Below are positions 25,655-44,589 of a DNA stretch of 64,000 bases, one piece after another. The DNA is from Apostichopus japonicus. Its lineage: Eukaryota > Echinodermata > Holothuroidea > Aspidochirotida > Stichopodidae. Where the stretch lies: positions 19,474,876 through 19,538,875 of the forward strand of contig NC_092567.1 in the NCBI RefSeq assembly GCF_037975245.1. The letters run 5' to 3'. The first letter of the stretch is position 1. Every line of letters starts with the position of its first letter. A program made the translations under genes and the position numbers. A model generated the notes under the pieces. It was not told the origin of the DNA, did no database searches, and saw only the letters and a program-made list of their open reading frames with translations.

Positions 25655-26400
25655 TGCCGGAGGCAAAAGGAATCTATGCGATTGTGATGGAATGTGTGTG
25701 TGTGCGTGTATGTATGTATGTGACACTTGCTTGTAAACATGGTAAATCAAAAAGTTAATGGTGGATTAAATTCATAGTTTGATAGTTGGATCCGTCTTGA
25801 GTACAAAAAGCCTATTGTTTTCTGTGAAAGTTCACTATCCATTTGGGGTCAACATTTAAACGAAAGTCTGAAAATCTTGTAAGCTAGATAACGCAACAGG
25901 TATACCTTTCTAGAACTTAAAAACTTGTAGATCCAGCTTGGTGAGTGCAAGAATCCTATTGAAATTTGTAGAGGTTAAAGGTCACAAGAGGCCAACAGGC
26001 ATAAAAGTTTGAAAACCTTTTTAACATGATAACTCTGAAGTTAAAGCTACAATTATTTGTTAATTCTCCAATGCTATGATTTTCTTTTGGTGGACATAGT
26101 TTGGTCAAATTTACTTCAGTTCTGTTAGGGGGCTCTATAGGTCTTCAACGAAACATACCTGGCATTTAGCAGGTAATGAAATCTGCTTCAGAGTTCATAC
26201 TCTTGCTTTAAACATTCACTTAATCCTCCTATCAGTTTTTAGCCTCTGAGTCTCAAGGGGTCAACGGGTTATCTCAAATGGGCACAAACTGGCTCAATAG
26301 TCAATAGGTTAAATCTCAAATGGTGGAGAAATTGGCCAAATTTCTCAAAACTATATCACAGTGTTAAAACAATGTCAGGTAACTCTCAACAAGTATGACA
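25655..26400. repeat. Possible interspersed repeat with (TG)n stretch
   Basis: It opens with TTGCCGGAGGCAAAAGGAAT and a TG/TATG microsatellite at about 25692-25724. Non-coding sequence follows that contains many 'aggtcaaa/ggtcaac' words. It reads like a dispersed repeat of marine invertebrates, but I cannot define its ends or class. Confidence 0.35.
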
Positions 26401-28801
26401 TAAAGGAGACCTAAATCAAGCCAAATAATCTTTAAAAAATAAGTCTTTGATGATGGCTGTAAAATCCTTGTCCATATTCAAGCGTGAGAGACCACCATCT
26501 TTCTCTCTACCATATTCAGGGATAAAAAAAAGAAAAAGAAAAAGAGAGTACTTATATTACTGTACATCCTTGGATCATTAGTAAATCTATTTTAACATTG
26601 ACGAAACAAACTGTATCTAGATGACCTCTGATACTGGATTTGCCTATATTTCAGTGATGAGCTAGGTTGATATCTTCAGGAGGGAATAATTCAGTTTTAG
26701 AATTTATCATTTCCTCCTCTGTGAAGTGTTCATTTCCTGCTGCAACAGTTGGCCAGCTGGGTAGCAGAAACAAAAAGATGGCGCTATTGATAAATAGAGA
26801 GTAATGTGTATGTGAATTGTATAAGGGTGCATACTCCATATCATTTCCCAATTGAACTACACACTAAACTGTCATAGTAATTTTGTCTCTAAGTCCTTGT
26901 AGAAGTTCTCACTGAGCGAAACCCTACCCATCATTGGATAGCTAATATGCCACCTTCAAGTTTCTGTCCAGGAGGACTTTTATTGCCATGAGAGCCTGAA
27001 GTTTTTGTCACTTGTAAACAAACCTATTTACTCATCAGTCAACAAGTTTTGTACGCAGCTATGAGAAGGTCAAAATTGGTCAGCAATTGCCTCCACTGAC
27101 CCAGTTTTGTCTACCACATTTGTGTAACTCTAACATCCAAGCCACAAAAGGAACAGATCTTGTTTGAAAACGTATCGAAAAAATGTTCCCCTGTTGCTTC
27201 TTCGGTACATTTCCTGAGGGAGACCACTCCAGCAGATTGATATGTCTGCTGTATATGGAGTGTGCCACCATACATACTAGTCTTCCTGGTAGCACTTGCA
27301 CCCCCCCCCCCTGTCTGTGCAAAGATGGCAGGCCAAAGTGCAGTGTATGCATGCATAGGGTGGCAGCATTACACAATTGTAGCTGAACAGCATGTTAGTA
27401 TGTAACTACAGTCATCAGAAGCCTCACATGCTCTACAGGCCACTCCAACCACAACTTGTATAATAATCATTCTTCAAACTTTGGTTTGGGATAAAAACTT
27501 TTTACTCACTTAAGTGGAAACTTTCAAACACAATTAAAAAGTCAGCAAATATTCTATTTTTGAATGCTTTAAATTTAAAATTGAGGTGATTCCTTCGGAA
27601 CACAGGGAGAGTACATGTCTTCGTAAAAACCATAACTGGTTCATAACTTTTTATTTATTTATCTTTCTTTTGAGTGGAAGAATGAGCATCTGGAATCAGT
27701 GAGGATGCATAGATATATTTTTTTCTTGTCTCTCAGATGAAATTCTTTGCAAATCTAGTTTTACGTCTGGTGCCATTAATATTATACCGACAATTTTGAG
27801 TTTGCTTGGACTTGCAGAGGAAACAAATGAGGAAAGAATCAAAAGTACAGTATGAAATGGTGCCCCAAATGTAATGAGGGCGGTATTGAATAACTTAGCA
27901 TGCATAGATCCCGGATGTGTGACCTGCTTAATTCACTTTGGCTTCGGCTTTGAGTACAAAGTTTCTGTTTGCTGCGGTATTGGTAGAATCACACCGTTAC
28001 AGACATTGTGATCCGTGTTATAGTGCTTGTAGACAAGAATACAGAAGACCTTTTCTTCTCAATGAATGTCAGTCATAGAAAGGTTAACCATTTCTACATC
28101 CTTCGTTTTGCTATTAAATTTGTTGAAAGTGTAAAAGTATGACGTTACTTTCGTGTACACTGTTGTGAACTCATTATAAAGCATAAACTGTTGATGGGGG
28201 TGGGGGGGGTGAGGGGTATTTAGCTAAACAAGTCATCCCCAATTTCATTGCGGTAGAACTTGCAGTTCTCGGTGGTACTGGCGTTTATAATACAAATATA
28301 TTTATTCAGTGTAGAGATAATTATATGGAGAATACAGAAGTTCAATCTTGATATGTCATATAGTCCAATATAACAGGAAAACTTAACTATGTTTCTGCAT
28401 CTGTTCAAGATTTTGAGATATTCCTCGTTAAATATATATAGGATGGTACGTAGGATAGTTTAAACAAAGATGTGTTCACATGGGAAGCCACTCCCACCAG
28501 CTAAAGCGCAAATCTTCTTTTAAAATTTTGGTCTGCCATTTCAACTTTCATATCTTTCATTTTCTTGATGCGAGTCATCACTACGAGTTAATTTGTGCAG
28601 TAAATATTTTCACTTGAAATGGTATTTACTAATGAATATTCATTTTTGTATAGTAGGGTTCACTAAAGATAAAGTTAAAAGCTTGAAAAGAACACGTGTA
28701 TGAAGTGTATTGTTTCATATAAGAAAAAAGAGTGAGAGCTAATAAACTGTTTTCCTTTCAGAGAGATATTACGTAACAGTTTTGTTGTTAACTACTTTTC
28801 T
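26401..28801. other. Intergenic, no gene recognised
   Basis: Short open frames at 26651, 27080-27386 and 27696 lack coding character. A C-run lies at 27301. The only item with splice context is the exon-like segment at 27737. Confidence 0.5.
27737..27849 (+). CDS. Orphan exon-like segment
   Basis: A pyrimidine tract and TCTCAG acceptor are followed by 37 open codons (EILCKSSFTSGAINIIPTIL then SLLGLAEETNEERIKST) and a GTATGA donor. The peptide composition looks protein-like. I do not recognise it and found no partner exons, so chance or an exon relic is as likely as a real gene. Confidence 0.25.
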
Positions 28802-28809
28802 TTTTAGCG

Positions 28810-29201
28810 CAGGGTTGTCCAACGTACGGCCCGCGGGCCACAGTTCATGCATCCAGCTCGCCAGAGATGCTCTATGGTGCGAAATTTTAATGAGCAGATT
28901 TATTGATAACAATTTGAAGCTATATAATCAATCATTCGAACCTTCTGGGTCCAAAAAACTGCATACAGGTCAGTTTGTGTGACACTCTCTCAGCGGAGGG
29001 GGGGGGGTGGGGCGGCTGGACTTTATTCATCTGTTTTATCAGGATGGAAAATAAATCAGTGTACTCCGCGCGCAATGCTCACGTTTTGTTGCCTTGGGCT
29101 TCGGGCAAAAAATCGAAAAATCGAGCGTAGGGTTCATGCGGCCCCTCCTTCATCTCAATCATTCCATGTGGCCCTCCTCTGCAAAAGGTTGGACAACCCT
29201 G
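28810..29201. mobile_element. hAT-type MITE with 8-bp TSD
   Basis: TIRs are CAGGGTTGTCCAACGTACGG and, mirrored, AAAGGTTGGACAACCCTG. A GCCCGCGGGCC palindrome lies just inside the left end, typical of hAT elements beginning CAGGGGTGTCCAA. The target duplication TTTTAGCG is exact (28802-28809 and 29202-29209). 392 bp, non-coding. Confidence 0.95.
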
Positions 29202-31235
29202 TTTTAGCGTATCATGACGACCATTCCAGTTGTGCCTGTAGCTGTCAAGGGTTGGAATAGTATAAATTCTTTTGTTTGTTAGTATGCCTCATTTAAATTT
29301 GATTTGGTTCAGTATGGTTTGTAGGTTCCCGATCACCGAGGTGGGGTGGGTGGGGGAGGGGAGGAGGGGACTTGAACACGAGATTCTCAGCAAAGGTTTT
29401 TTCCCGCGTACTGCTACCATATGTGTCAGTCACTATCACTGGACATAGATCTACCACCTCCAACCCTACCCCCCCCCCCCCAATCTGAAACCTGTGCAGA
29501 TCCCTCTGGTTTCAATTGATCGAAAAAATGGTTGGATGGAGGGGAGTAGTCACATGAAAACCATATTAAAAATATGATAATCCTAACAGAACCTAGAATC
29601 CTACCATAGTGGTTAAACTAGCATCGACATATCTATCATTCTCAAAATATTGTGAGTATTCGACAGCACAAACGTCTCGGACGAGCCATTCCATTCAACA
29701 CCTACTCACCCACCCCACCCCCTCCCTCCCATCATAAAACATACTTGTCACAGAATGTAGGCATATAAAAGTATTTAACGTTTCGGGGAATCCCCTCCTA
29801 GAACACCCCCTACAAGGGAATTTGGCTTCAATGACCTCAGGACCAAACTCCTGCTTGCTCAACTCCTGAATCCACCCACTTTTTTTAACTGGCTGGATAT
29901 AGTCGGAAAGTTTATGATCGTTGGCACGCGAGTAACTGCTCTTATTTTGGTCTTGTGGGAAGGCAAGGGCGAGGTAGGCGTGGAGAGGGGGTCGTTGAGA
30001 GAGGGGCGTGGAGAGATGGATCTTGCACTGTAAATATCGGTGACCTTGCGGGTACCAAAAGCTCTGTAGCAACCATAGAGCAGAATATAAGAACTGTTGT
30101 ATGGTAGCAACTTAATTGCGTCGCAGAGCAGTCTACCATTATTATACTACAGTATGAGTAGTAAAAATAACCTTTTTGATTTATTCACCTTGTTCCCTTT
30201 GAAGTGTACATCAAGGGCCTGCCAAATTCAGTTAATCCATTTCATACCACGGTTCGTGTGTAAACATGGTCAAATCGCAAGGAATTTGGTTTTACGAGAG
30301 AAACGAGCCTGTATCACTAGGGACATATTAACATAGAACAGCCCTTACAATGTATGCAATTGGGGGGGGGGGGGGGGTAACATGCCTATACATGCGCGTA
30401 GATTACGTCATATACACACATGTATAGGCATGTAAGCCCCCTCCCCCTTCTATTCTAATCTTCAAAAATTCACAATGGGAGTATTGTGGCTACCATTAAC
30501 GGAGTGATTGTATGTGTTATACGAGTAAAAAAGAAGGTGATGAGATTTTGTTACTTTGTGTGAACATGGATTCATTTCGGTTTTTATTGTACATCAGTCA
30601 CCACCAATTAGTGTGTAAAATGTGTTTACCATAACAGCCTCAATGACACAGTTTTGACGTGATAACTTGAAAGGGCTGTAAACTCATTGAAATGAATCGT
30701 CACTTTTTATTAGAACATTTATACAGACATTATTACAATATTCGTCTGCTTTCTAGTTGCCAAGCGATGGGAACGGCGCTTTCAGATTGCACGTGATTTT
30801 AACTTGGAAAGCGAAAAACAATAAAAAAAGTGTAATCAGGCTCTGTCGAACAGACTAAATAATACTGGTAGTAGATTATAGTGGTCCGACTTGTATATAA
30901 ATATATTTATACGTGTATGCGAAAAGCACACATCACCACTGAAAAAAACGGTATACGCATTTCTGCTTCAACGATATCGATATGCGGATTAAAACTTAGC
31001 AGATATTTGACTCAAGGGCACAGACGAAATTCTAGCTCTTTATATTGGATCTGTTGTGAATTTCCTGCAGTCTACCTATAGTGTAATAGGAGCATCACAC
31101 TCACGTGAAATAAGTTGAGGCCTAGCCACCGATATATGATGATGTAGTAGAAAGCTATATCTCTGCCACTCATGTAAGGGAAGTTTCGAGCATCAAAGCA
31201 TTTCAATAAATTGTGCGTAGGAATTTTCATCTTTC
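29202..31235. other. Intergenic, upstream of NT5E-like gene
   Basis: Contains poly-C and poly-G tracts (29471 and 30362) and a hairpin at 30362-30453. It must include the NT5E-like promoter and 5' UTR, but no TATA box or initiator is evident. The overlapping minus-strand frames at 29695-30139 show no recognisable domain. Confidence 0.5.
30362..30453. repeat. Inverted repeat capped by G-run and C-run
   Basis: ACATGCCTATACATG at 30380-30394 is mirrored exactly at 30419-30433. Outside the arms a run of 16 G on the left faces C-rich sequence on the right, extending the potential stem. Confidence 0.75.
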
Positions 31236-39103
<7,868 letters not shown>

Positions 39104-39574
39104 ATTGCGGTGACGTCATTATATTCTCTGCCTGACGGATTTAGCACAGCATGATTACGTAGTTCAGTTTTTGGTGATCAGTGGTGTCATTAAGTTTGCG
39201 TAGGGTAGTGGTGGGTGAGGTGAGGGGGGGGGGTGGGTGGCAGGGGAGATTAACAAATAGTTTTAGTAGGTCACTATTTGTGCAAATGAAAAGGGGTGGA
39301 TGGAAGAATTTTGTAAGACAATGTAATGACTAAAAATGATTGCAATGTGTTATGTTTATTAAAAGATACCTTGCTAAACCTGCCAAAACTTTACAATGAA
39401 AAATAATGATAATATTAATCATGTAATAACATCTCGTCTTTCTCATCAGCAGTGTTAATACTCATAAGTTACAAACAACATGGTGGTACTGTACAGAGAA
39501 AAATGTCTATTATGCCTACCCAAAGGAAGAAAAAATATGCATTAGGAGAGTTAAACTTGTAAAAGCAGAACATA

Positions 39575-39580
39575 AATAAA
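39575..39580 (+). terminator. Possible NT5E-like poly(A) signal
   Basis: First clear AATAAA after the stop codon, about 470 nt downstream. Another lies near 39898. Confidence 0.35.
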
Positions 39581-40569
39581 TTTAAGAAAAAAATCATTCG
39601 AAGTCTTTTGTCTAGGCCAGATTTAGAAGTATTCCGACAGTGTCAAAGACAATCCTTAAATACTAATATCGAGGCCTATCTACAAGCTTTTCAGTGTATT
39701 TGTTATCTGTGATAAACATCACAGCCTGCTACAAAAATGATTGTATTCATTTCTTTATCTACGTTTCAGATCAGATGGGTTATTAATTAATTGCAAAATA
39801 TTACACAACAGAAACCGATATTTTTTACATTTTTTTTAATGTTAAAGTTCTTTATGTTATACTTTACAATCAAAGGATTTTTTTAATGTTAAGATGCAAT
39901 AAAATAAAACGGTACCAAAAACCTTCGAGATATGTTATAGTATTCATTTCTATGTGTGACTTGTCTTATTGATTTCTATACCTGAAAGCAGAGGAATTTA
40001 TTGTTCACGGCGTGTTTGGTGCAAAAATACATCAAAGTAGTAGAGGTCAAAAGTAATTTGAGGTCATCAGAGGTCAAAGTCTGAAACACAATGCGTAAAT
40101 AGAATGTACAGTTTGACGTTTAAAGATGATTTCTTTTTTCGGGGTACATATATATATATATATATCATTTAAAGCCATACTTCGTTTCGTAATGTATAAC
40201 AGGTCTACCAGAATTTTGTATAGTGTTAATTTTAATATATACGATTACTGATTATTTTGTGATTTGTGTGATATTGTCAAGCACTGGTTCTTTCTTTTTT
40301 CCCCTTTCTTATTAAAGTTGTACATTACTGAAATCAACGTTATCTGTATGATTCAAATTTCACACAGATATTGTCCTTACGTAAAATACATTACTGGTAT
40401 CAGTTTAACTGGTTATTTCTTCTTATTGTTAACGCGTTCAACCGGTTGTTTGCTTTTTTGCTCCCTCCAACGTTCATAGTTCAATATCACCGGAATCGAG
40501 TTCCCCGCCCCCCGCCCGCCCCACCCAAAGGAGGAAAAGGAGACTGAGACGAGACAAGAGGAGGAGGAG

Positions 40570-40921
40570 CAGTGGCGGCACCAGCCAAGGCAATCGGGAA
40601 GTGCGGGGGGGGGGTGCAACTAGGGGGCAAGGGATATTGTTTGGGATGGGGACAAAAATATAACATTGATACGGGGAGGGATCTAAGAGGAGGGAGTTCT
40701 TCTTCCCTGTGGGAATGTTTCTACGAGTAAAGTGACTTAGACGCAAAATGGTGCTATCATTTGATATTTGTTCATATATTAATACATTGCATTGGAAGCT
40801 GCAGTTTCTGATACAAACGATTAGTCTAGTTCTATATATTTGGATAAGAAGCATATCTCAACCTGGGCAGAGGGAATGTTGGGGGGGGGGGGGCAATTTC
40901 CCCACCCAACATTGCGCCGCT
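40570..40921. mobile_element. Decayed hAT-type MITE
   Basis: The left end CAGTGGCGGCACCAGCC resembles the 19111 element. The right end ATTGCGCCGCTA is eroded. The internal 'gggagggatctaagaggagggagt' region (40675 on) matches the core shared by the other G-rich MITEs. No target duplication can be read. Confidence 0.55.
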
Positions 40922-42036
40922 AAATATATAACTTGGAAGAATTTCACAAAATATCATATTTTGAAGACAGACTTGAAGAATATTGAATGAATGAACTTAC
41001 ACTGAGACAGCGCTTTACGCAAATTCGTAATTAAAAATTACATCAAGATTTCACTACCAAGAAATTTTAATCAACTGCATAAACTATAAGGAATAAAAAA
41101 AGGATATCTGTAGATCTTTCTGACGAATCCGTGAACATTAAAATAATATTCACTAATTGATTGCACGAAAACATGTTCTAGCATGATCAATGACAGTCTC
41201 TTCTAGCGATATCAAATGTCGTTTATATTTAGCGCCATCTATTCGTAGCCGGGCAGTGAGTGGTTTTGAATTGATTAAAATGACTCATCTTGCGTTCGCC
41301 GCCCCTTTTCGATCCCACAGTCCCTCTACAACATTCTTTCGACGCCCCTTTGCAATATCTCAATCCCTCGACCACATTCTTATCGGGAATAAACTCCATT
41401 AAATGGATAAACTGGCATTTCATGACACTGTATAATGTTCGGCAAGGGGAACCTGTTAAACCTTTTACACATTTTGCGAAATGAATCGGAACCTGTTCTC
41501 TCAAATCGGACTGTCAACGTTTTCCATCCTCAGTATGGTTTACCCGAAACGTAAAAATCGTCTTACTTAATCGTCCCAAAACTTTTACTTATCTCTAGTC
41601 TTTAGGATTAGGTTATTCCAAAGGTATGTATCTCACGCACAGCATTCAGTAACTTTTAAACTTAGCAGACACAGTGGAGTTGGTCTCGAATCTGTATGTT
41701 ACGTTCCATAAGAACACTTTCATAGCAGCAATTCAATTTATAAACAGGGATGCTTCATGACGTCACTTAATCTTACTGGCACTCTTCCCCATATGATTGT
41801 ATCTGTCAGCGATTAGGATTTCGCATAGGTTTTTATTTCTTTTGAAACTTGAATTAACAAAACAATTCTAGGAATCCCATCGTCATCCCCCTATGAATTT
41901 GTTTAACAATACTATCACTCGTCGAATTTTCGAAACAATTCAAGTTCCACCTTCCGAATTATCTTAAGTTGGTTACGATCGTGTGAAGGCATCTGTTCTG
42001 TTCAGACACACTATACATTGAATACCTGCCTAAGTG

Positions 42037-42105
42037 ATCGCTTCTCGGCATTTTGGTTAAGATCATGGGTAATATCTATTCCCTTTCTAAGGGACTCGTG
42101 ATACA
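42037..42105 (+). pseudogene. U2 snRNA 5'-end pseudogene
   Basis: It begins ATCGCTTCTCGGCATTTTGG and TTAAGATCA, 28 of the first 30 positions of metazoan U2 as I recall it. The branch-point recognition GTAGTATC is changed to GTAATATC. After about 40 nt it departs from U2, and the Sm site and stems III-IV are missing. A diverged second copy of its downstream half follows at about 42125-42192, with a period near 85 bp. It could be the head of a snRNA-derived SINE. Confidence 0.65.
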
Positions 42106-44463
42106 CATTGAGTAGTTTAGCTTTCTTGGGTGACTTTTCTTAAGAGTCACGGATATTTATATATTCCCTTTCTAATCGACTCTTGATGCTCACGTGACTT
42201 AACGTCATGATTATACGGTTAAAGTCTTGATGTTAGTGGATTGGGCTTGAGAGTGGATCACGTTTTTCGTGCGAGGCTCCATCTTGTGTGACATTTGACT
42301 TTGGTAGGCGTGGGGACAGGGACCGTTATGGCAGGGCCAGAGATAGAGCCAGGTTTGATAAAAGGGACCTTGTGGCCCTGGGGTCGTTGAAGCCTACTCC
42401 TACGAATAGAATAAAATGAACATGTATGTCAAATGGTGAATTCCTGGGCATATTAAGACTATTAATTCGGTCAAAACACAAAGAGTGGTCTAATACCCCC
42501 CCCCCCCTTCATCTAAAACCCACAGACGTGGTGGGCGTGAGATGGGAATGATCCTCTATTGTATACACTAGAACTTAGTACAGGCAGGTTCTTTCGTACC
42601 TTGGTAAGGAAACGCAAAATGCACAATTTGCAAATGTATGTCAAATAGACATCAATCACAATATATTAAAATATTAAACCACAGAAAAAAAGGACAAGAA
42701 AAGAATAACAAAAGGATTGAACAAAAGGATCATGTGCTAGGTTCTATCTTATTTCAGGTTAGAAACTATTTCAGCTGACAGTTTAACTTTTTTACAAGAA
42801 CATGAAGAATTTCTTATTTTTATTTAGTTTGCCTTTATTCAATTACAGTTTCCAAACGCAAGGCATTAATAAATTAACATGACAAGAAAAAACCCCAGAA
42901 GTGATACACTGATTTTAAAAACGTTATTCAAAAAGATATATAATATAAACATTTCTGGATTATTAAAAAACCAGCTGACAATACCAATGTTGTGACTTAC
43001 TTTGTGTAAACATTTTGCAAATTACATACTGGTTACACCATTTTGGTCAAGAAGATAATTCTCATGACAAAGGCATATTCAACTCTTTTAAAGTAAGTAA
43101 CTGAATAATACCAAACAAATGAAATAAAAAAACTAATTATGAAGGCACTTAAGTTGGTTTATTGAGTAATGTATACAGGGGAAGATTAACTTGGAGATAA
43201 TAAACACATGTTTATGACAAATGGCTTGTTACTCCAGAAGATATTCTGGATTAAAAATTATATGAAGAGGTACGAAAGCTAATTCCTAGTGGAGCTGCAA
43301 GATAAAGATTAACTTACTTCACAAAGGATAAATACTGAAAGAAAAAAAACTACTTCAAGAAAAAAAAAAACAATCAATAATGATATAAAAGCGAAAAATA
43401 CAGTACCGAAACACAAAATCCAAAAGCGTTTCACTATACACAACTGTAAATTGACTTCAAGATTTCAATTTGAATGGACAATTAAGCAATTAAATACTAT
43501 ATTGTTGTTTTCTGTTACCTATACAGCCAAGTTAACGCACCAGTTTAGTATGTCACTTGCAAATGTGAATGTAAATTTAAAGGAGAAGTTGGCTGAATGT
43601 GTAAATGGTGTCGGGAATTTGCCTCAATGTGCACGGTAGAGTGTAGAAGTATATCTTACGTCGTACAGAACGAAAGATACAAACTAGCTACTGGCCAAAT
43701 TCCAATCATCCAAACTCTTATGTAACCGTGTAGATTTTGGAATACAATGTTGCAAAAGTGAGTCTTATTTTGAAAACAATTCGAATGACTTTATTCCAGA
43801 TATGATGGAACGAGATAAACTTGTATGGTTTCATAATTTCTGACAATTTGGGAAATGAAACCAGGGTCACTACTGAAAAATTACCTAAAGGGCTATTGTG
43901 CCGAACATCTTTTCGTTATATAGAGAGATAGTGACCAATCTCCCATCTCGTTGTGGGATTAACGACCAAATGTTACATTCCAACATATTTTTGTCTTTAA
44001 ATAATTAGATGGCAATTGAAGACGATGGTAAGAACTGTCTAGGCAAAGTTTGTTTGATTCCTACTGTGCATGTATCACCTGGACCACAGTAGATTTAGTG
44101 CTCATTGAAATTTCACAATTGCGAAAATGATGCCACACACCTTCCAAAGAATTTGTTGACTATCTTCACATGTATAGAAATTCCATTGCATAAAGTTAGT
44201 GGGAACTCGTACGAGGGATTGAGAAGGGCAAGGCATTATCTTCCCCGAATTGAATTATGTATATTGTTATTGTAAACTGTACATGTAGTGACAGTAGAAT
44301 TAATATTGACACAAAGGCTATTTTCACTATACCGCTATATAAAATTCTAGTTGAAGTGCTTTTCATTGTACATCTCCATTGACTTCTTCAAACCTTCAGT
44401 GCCATGAATTATGGTCATTTCCTCACCGATTCTTGCAATCTGTTTTCTAACCGTTTCGATCGT

Positions 44464-44589
44464 CTAACTGCTTTCATCTGCTTCGTTCGTTTCAAACCAC
44501 TTTACCTCACCATGCTTCATTGTGAAAAATGTTTCGTCACATTCTTCCCTTTTAGCCTTCTTTAAATCTTCAATGGGTTCATTTATTTT
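44464..44589 (-). CDS. NAPEPLD: NAPEPLD exon 4, stop
   Basis: Residues 325-365, KINEPIEDLKKAKREE and FFTMKHGEVKWF, then TAG. It matches the vertebrate C-terminal 'FFVLKHGE' block. Confidence 0.92.
   Translation of the reverse strand, partial: KINEPIEDLKKAKREECDETFFTMKHGEVKWFETNEADESS

Larger units (their letters stand above)
39581..44463. other. Convergent intergenic region
   Basis: Lies between the 3' ends of the NT5E-like and NAPE-PLD genes and should contain their 3' UTRs. It holds a (TA)n tract at 40148-40165, a decayed MITE at 40570 and a U2-like segment at 42037. A minus-strand AATAAA at 43790-43795 is a candidate NAPE-PLD poly(A) signal. Open frames at 41190-41504 show no domain. Confidence 0.5.

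Noticed and set aside
29695-30139. Overlapping minus-strand open frames up to 125 aa
   Set aside because: Three frames are open together, with no recognisable motif or splice context.
40474-40854. 126-aa minus-strand open frame
   Set aside because: Lies across the G-rich decayed MITE at 40570; composition reflects the repeat.
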